Below are positions 4,105 through 6,425 of a stretch of DNA of 6,425 bases, piece by piece. The stretch covers positions 1 to 6,425 of the forward strand of contig JAGHCE010000141.1 in the NCBI GenBank assembly GCA_021160625.1, read 5' to 3'. The notes under the pieces are model-generated. The model had not been told where the DNA came from. It did no database searches and saw only the letters and a program-made list of their open reading frames with translations. Within the stretch, counting starts at the first letter, position 1. Every line of letters begins with the position of its first letter. This DNA comes from Planctomycetota bacterium (GTDB lineage Bacteria; Planctomycetota; DG-23; SLPQ01). Both the position numbers and the translations under genes were made by a program.

Positions 4105-4962
4105 TCAGTTGAGGCATTCCAGGTAGGCCTTCAAACCGTCCTGCCAGGGAGGGACCTTGATGCCCAGAAGGCGTTCGGCCTTGCCGCAATCGAGGGCGCT
4201 GTTGGCGGGTCGCGGCGCGGGGCGCGGGAACTCGGCGGTTGTAACGGGCTCGACTGAGGCGTCAATGCCCCAGAGGCGAACGGCCTCGCATGCAAGGTCG
4301 TACCAGGTGCATTTGCCTGAGCCTGCCACGTGAAAAATCCCCCTCGCCCCGGCAGCGGCAAGCCTCCAGACGAATTCGGCGAGTGTGCCTGTGAACGTCG
4401 GGCTGCCGGCCTGGTCGTTGACCACCTTGAGGTGCCCCTTGTCCCTGGCCGCCTGCAGGATGGTGCTGACGAAATTTCGCCCGTTCGGGCCGTAGAGCCA
4501 GGCCGTGCGGACGATAAGGTGCTCCGGTGCGATTGCGGCGACGGCCACTTCGCCGGCGAGCTTCGATTTGCCGTAGGCGCCCTGGGGATTGGGCGGGTCG
4601 TCCTCACGATAGGGGCGCAAGAGGGTGCCGTCAAAGACAAAATCGGTGCTGATATGGACCAGAAGCGCTCCCGACGCCCTTGCGGCGCGGGCGAGCATTT
4701 CCGGGCCGACGGCGTTTGCATCGAACGCGGCGTCTCGGTCGGACTCGGCGCCGTCGACATTGGTATAGGCGGCGCAGTTGATGACGACATCGGGATTGAT
4801 TTCGTCGAAGAGGGCGGCGACGCTTTCGGGATCGGTGATGTCGGTTTCGGGGAGGTCGTGGCCGGAGACGTTGAAGCCGCCGCCGCCGGGAGCTCGGGGT
4901 ACGTACTCAAGCAGGCGTGAGCCCAACATCCCGCGGTGGCCGAGGATAAGGCAGTTTTTCAC
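4105..4962 (-). CDS. rmlD: dTDP-4-dehydrorhamnose reductase (RmlD family)
   Basis: RmlD reduces dTDP-4-dehydro-L-rhamnose to dTDP-L-rhamnose with NAD(P)H, the last step in making the rhamnose donor for O-antigen, capsule and other glycans. The 285-residue short-chain-dehydrogenase-like protein has a nucleotide-binding loop GHRGMLG (8-14), NCAAYTNVDGAE (62-73), STDFVFDG (105-112) and the catalytic YxxxK as Tyr130 and Lys134 in YGKSKLAGE. RTAWLYGPNGRNF (152-164) and NDQAGSPT (182-189) are typical of the family. A Gly-rich insertion APGGGGF (24-30) follows the first helix. The start is GTG at 4962, which overlaps the enzyme I stop as GTGA and has GGGAG 9 bases upstream. No rmlA, rmlB or rmlC is visible. 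A related NAD-dependent sugar reductase is a less likely alternative. Confidence 0.93.
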   Translation of the reverse strand: MKNCLILGHRGMLGSRLLEYVPRAPGGGGFNVSGHDLPETDITDPESVAALFDEINPDVVINCAAYTNVDGAESDRDAAFDANAVGPEMLARAARASGALLVHISTDFVFDGTLLRPYREDDPPNPQGAYGKSKLAGEVAVAAIAPEHLIVRTAWLYGPNGRNFVSTILQAARDKGHLKVVNDQAGSPTFTGTLAEFVWRLAAAGARGIFHVAGSGKCTWYDLACEAVRLWGIDASVEPVTTAEFPRPAPRPANSALDCGKAERLLGIKVPPWQDGLKAYLECLN

Positions 4963-6425
4963 TTGGACTTACTCCCGGACCGCGGCTGCTTTTGCTCTTC
5001 GGGGTTTTCGGCGTTTTCGTCGGTGTCGAGGAGGCTTCGGACCCCCCAGGCAGTTTCCTTCTTGAATGCGGCACGTGCCAGACGCCTGCATTCCTTGATT
5101 TCGATGCCCCTTATCATTTCTTTCATCGGCAGGATGGAGGCCGGCGTCATCGAAAGCGAGCGGAAGCCCATTCCGACCAGCAGCTTCGCCGCGAGCGGGT
5201 CGCCACCCATTTCCCCGCAGACGGATATGGGTTTACCCGCCTTGCGGGCCGCGGTGACAAGGTCGCGAAGGACGCGCAGGACCGCCGGATGGCACGGGTC
5301 GAAAAAAGGCGCCAGCGATTCACTATTTCGGTTTATAGCCAAGACGTACTGTATGAGGTCGTTGGTGCCGACGGACAGGAAGTCCACCTCCTTGACGAGC
5401 ATATCAATAAGCACCACGGCGGAGGGCACCTCTATCATTGCCCCCTGCTTGACGTTCTTATCGAAAGGGATCTTTTCCCGCGCGAGTTCGCCTTTGACCT
5501 CCTCAAAGAGCATCTTCGCCATACGAAGCTCCTCGAGGCCGGAGATCACCGGGTAGAGAATCGAGACCCGCCCGAAGCGCGCGGCGCGCAGGATCGCGCG
5601 CACCTGCGTTTTGAAGATGTCCTTGTGTCTCAAGAGCAGCCTCAGGCCCCTCCAGCCAAGGTAGGGGTTCGTATCCTTCGGCACGGGGATGTAGGGGGGG
5701 AACTTGTCGCCGCCGATGTCCAGCGCGCGAATGACGGTTTCCTTTGGGGCCATACGCTCGGCGACCTCGCGGTAGAGTTCGAACTGCTCCTGCTCGGAGG
5801 GCATTTCGCGTCTTGCGAGGAAGGGGAATTCCGTACGATAAAGGCCCACGCCGGCGGCATTGACCTTGATAGCCGCGCCGATTTCGGATGATTTGCCGAT
5901 GTTCGCCAGGAGATGTATTTCCTCCCCGTCCAGCGTCACGGCGGGCAGGGAAACGAGCTTTGCGAGGGCATGCCTGTGGGCGTCGAACTTCCTTTTGAGC
6001 GTCCGGTAGCGGTCGAGAACCTTTTTGGGCGGGTTGACGAAAACGAGACCCTTGGAACCGTCGATGACTATGACGTCGGCCGCAGAGAGGGCTCCCGTGA
6101 TGCCGTGAATGGCGCTTACGGCCGGAACGCCGAGGCTCCGGGCCAGGATGGCGGCGTGGCTCGTGGGACCCAGCGATTCGGCGACGAAGCCGAGTATCTT
6201 CTTCCTGTCCAGGCGCACGGTGATCGCCGGGGACATATCCTTCGCCACGACGATGACCTTCTCGTCAAGGCTCCACAACGCCAGCTTCTCGTCGAACATC
6301 AGCTTGGCGAGTATCTGCCTGCCCACGTCGCGGATATCGGCCGCACGTTCCTTGAATATGCTGTTGGAAACCGCCGAGAGCAGCTTCGTGAACTTCTCGA
6401 TGGTCGCCGACAGCGCGCTCTCGAC
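4959..6425 (-). CDS. ptsI: PTS enzyme I, phosphoenolpyruvate-protein phosphotransferase (5' end missing)
   Basis: Enzyme I takes phosphate from phosphoenolpyruvate onto a histidine and passes it to HPr, starting the phosphotransferase relay. The visible 488 residues are the central and C-terminal parts. The frame stays open to the window edge, and the segment ERAADIRDVGRQIL typical of the family spans the apparent internal GTG at 6326, so that GTG is not the start. The phosphorylated histidine is residue 90 of the fragment (PTSHAAILAR). LYRTEF (195-200), LDIGGDK (235-241), VGTNDLIQY (352-360) and VCGEMGGD (402-409) follow. The spacing from His to Arg (107) and His to Cys (313) equals that of E. 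coli His189, Arg296 and Cys502. About 100 N-terminal residues are missing if it is standard. PtsP (enzyme I-Ntr) with a GAF domain cannot be excluded. A charged Lys- and Glu-rich tail of about 20 residues ends the protein. Confidence 0.95.
   Translation of the reverse strand, partial: VESALSATIEKFTKLLSAVSNSIFKERAADIRDVGRQILAKLMFDEKLALWSLDEKVIVVAKDMSPAITVRLDRKKILGFVAESLGPTSHAAILARSLGVPAVSAIHGITGALSAADVIVIDGSKGLVFVNPPKKVLDRYRTLKRKFDAHRHALAKLVSLPAVTLDGEEIHLLANIGKSSEIGAAIKVNAAGVGLYRTEFPFLARREMPSEQEQFELYREVAERMAPKETVIRALDIGGDKFPPYIPVPKDTNPYLGWRGLRLLLRHKDIFKTQVRAILRAARFGRVSILYPVISGLEELRMAKMLFEEVKGELAREKIPFDKNVKQGAMIEVPSAVVLIDMLVKEVDFLSVGTNDLIQYVLAINRNSESLAPFFDPCHPAVLRVLRDLVTAARKAGKPISVCGEMGGDPLAAKLLVGMGFRSLSMTPASILPMKEMIRGIEIKECRRLARAAFKKETAWGVRSLLDTDENAENPEEQKQPRSGSKSK

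Noticed and set aside
4327..4335. CACGTGAAA as a second parS site
   Set aside because: Only the right half fits the parS consensus; the left half matches one of five positions. It lies inside rmlD.
5070..5079. GGCACGTGCC palindrome as a parS site
   Set aside because: It has the CACGTG core but lacks the flanking TGTT and AACA, and lies inside the enzyme I gene.
4992..5891. 299-codon open frame on the plus strand
   Set aside because: It lies wholly antisense to the well-supported enzyme I gene, has no recognisable motif, and is the kind of shadow frame GC-rich codon use produces.
6324..6326. GTG at 6326 as the start of enzyme I
   Set aside because: The frame stays open to the window edge and the upstream residues continue the conserved ERAADIRDVG segment, so the gene is cut by the window.

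Overview
The window is bacterial chromosomal DNA, GC-rich, with six genes that can be named with confidence and two intergenic stretches full of repeats. The genes are parB, parA, an acylphosphatase gene, an ABC-2 type permease gene, a metallophosphoesterase gene and rmlD, plus the 3' part of an enzyme I gene (ptsI or ptsP) that runs off the right edge. A chromosomal-type parAB pair with a parS site, a PTS enzyme I, and four GTG starts among the six visible starts fit a free-living Gram-negative-like bacterium. The permease sequence and gene mix make me think of the Planctomycetota or a related deep lineage, but this is a weak guess because there is no rRNA or marker gene.

Layout from left to right. 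Positions 1-325 are noncoding and carry a 92-bp repeat (A), a 37-bp repeat (B) and a small palindrome (C). Positions 326-1907 hold parB and parA on the minus strand, overlapping by 50 bp. Positions 1908-2029 are a compact divergent control region with a perfect 18-bp parS palindrome and two back-to-back sigma-70-like promoters, each with a TATAAT box. Positions 2030-3876 hold a plus-strand operon: acylphosphatase, permease, metallophosphoesterase. Positions 3877-4104 are a convergent intergenic region with second copies of repeats A and B in inverted orientation and a partial copy of C. Positions 4105-6425 hold rmlD and enzyme I on the minus strand, joined by a 4-bp GTGA stop/start overlap.

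How the parts work together. ParA, ParB and parS form the chromosome segregation module. The parS site overlaps the -10 box and predicted start point of the parA promoter, so ParB binding probably represses its own operon and could also affect the divergent operon. Enzyme I starts the phosphoenolpyruvate-dependent phosphorelay, and RmlD makes dTDP-L-rhamnose for surface glycans; their translational coupling is the least expected gene pairing here. 

The most unusual structure is not a gene. Repeats A and B occur as an inverted pair around the whole 4-kb parBA plus acylphosphatase-operon block. They contain motifs repeated at a 24-bp period that resemble tandem transposase-binding sites, although no transposase is present. 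They are either dispersed intergenic repeats or the ends of a decayed or composite mobile unit. I found no convincing new defence or enzymatic system.
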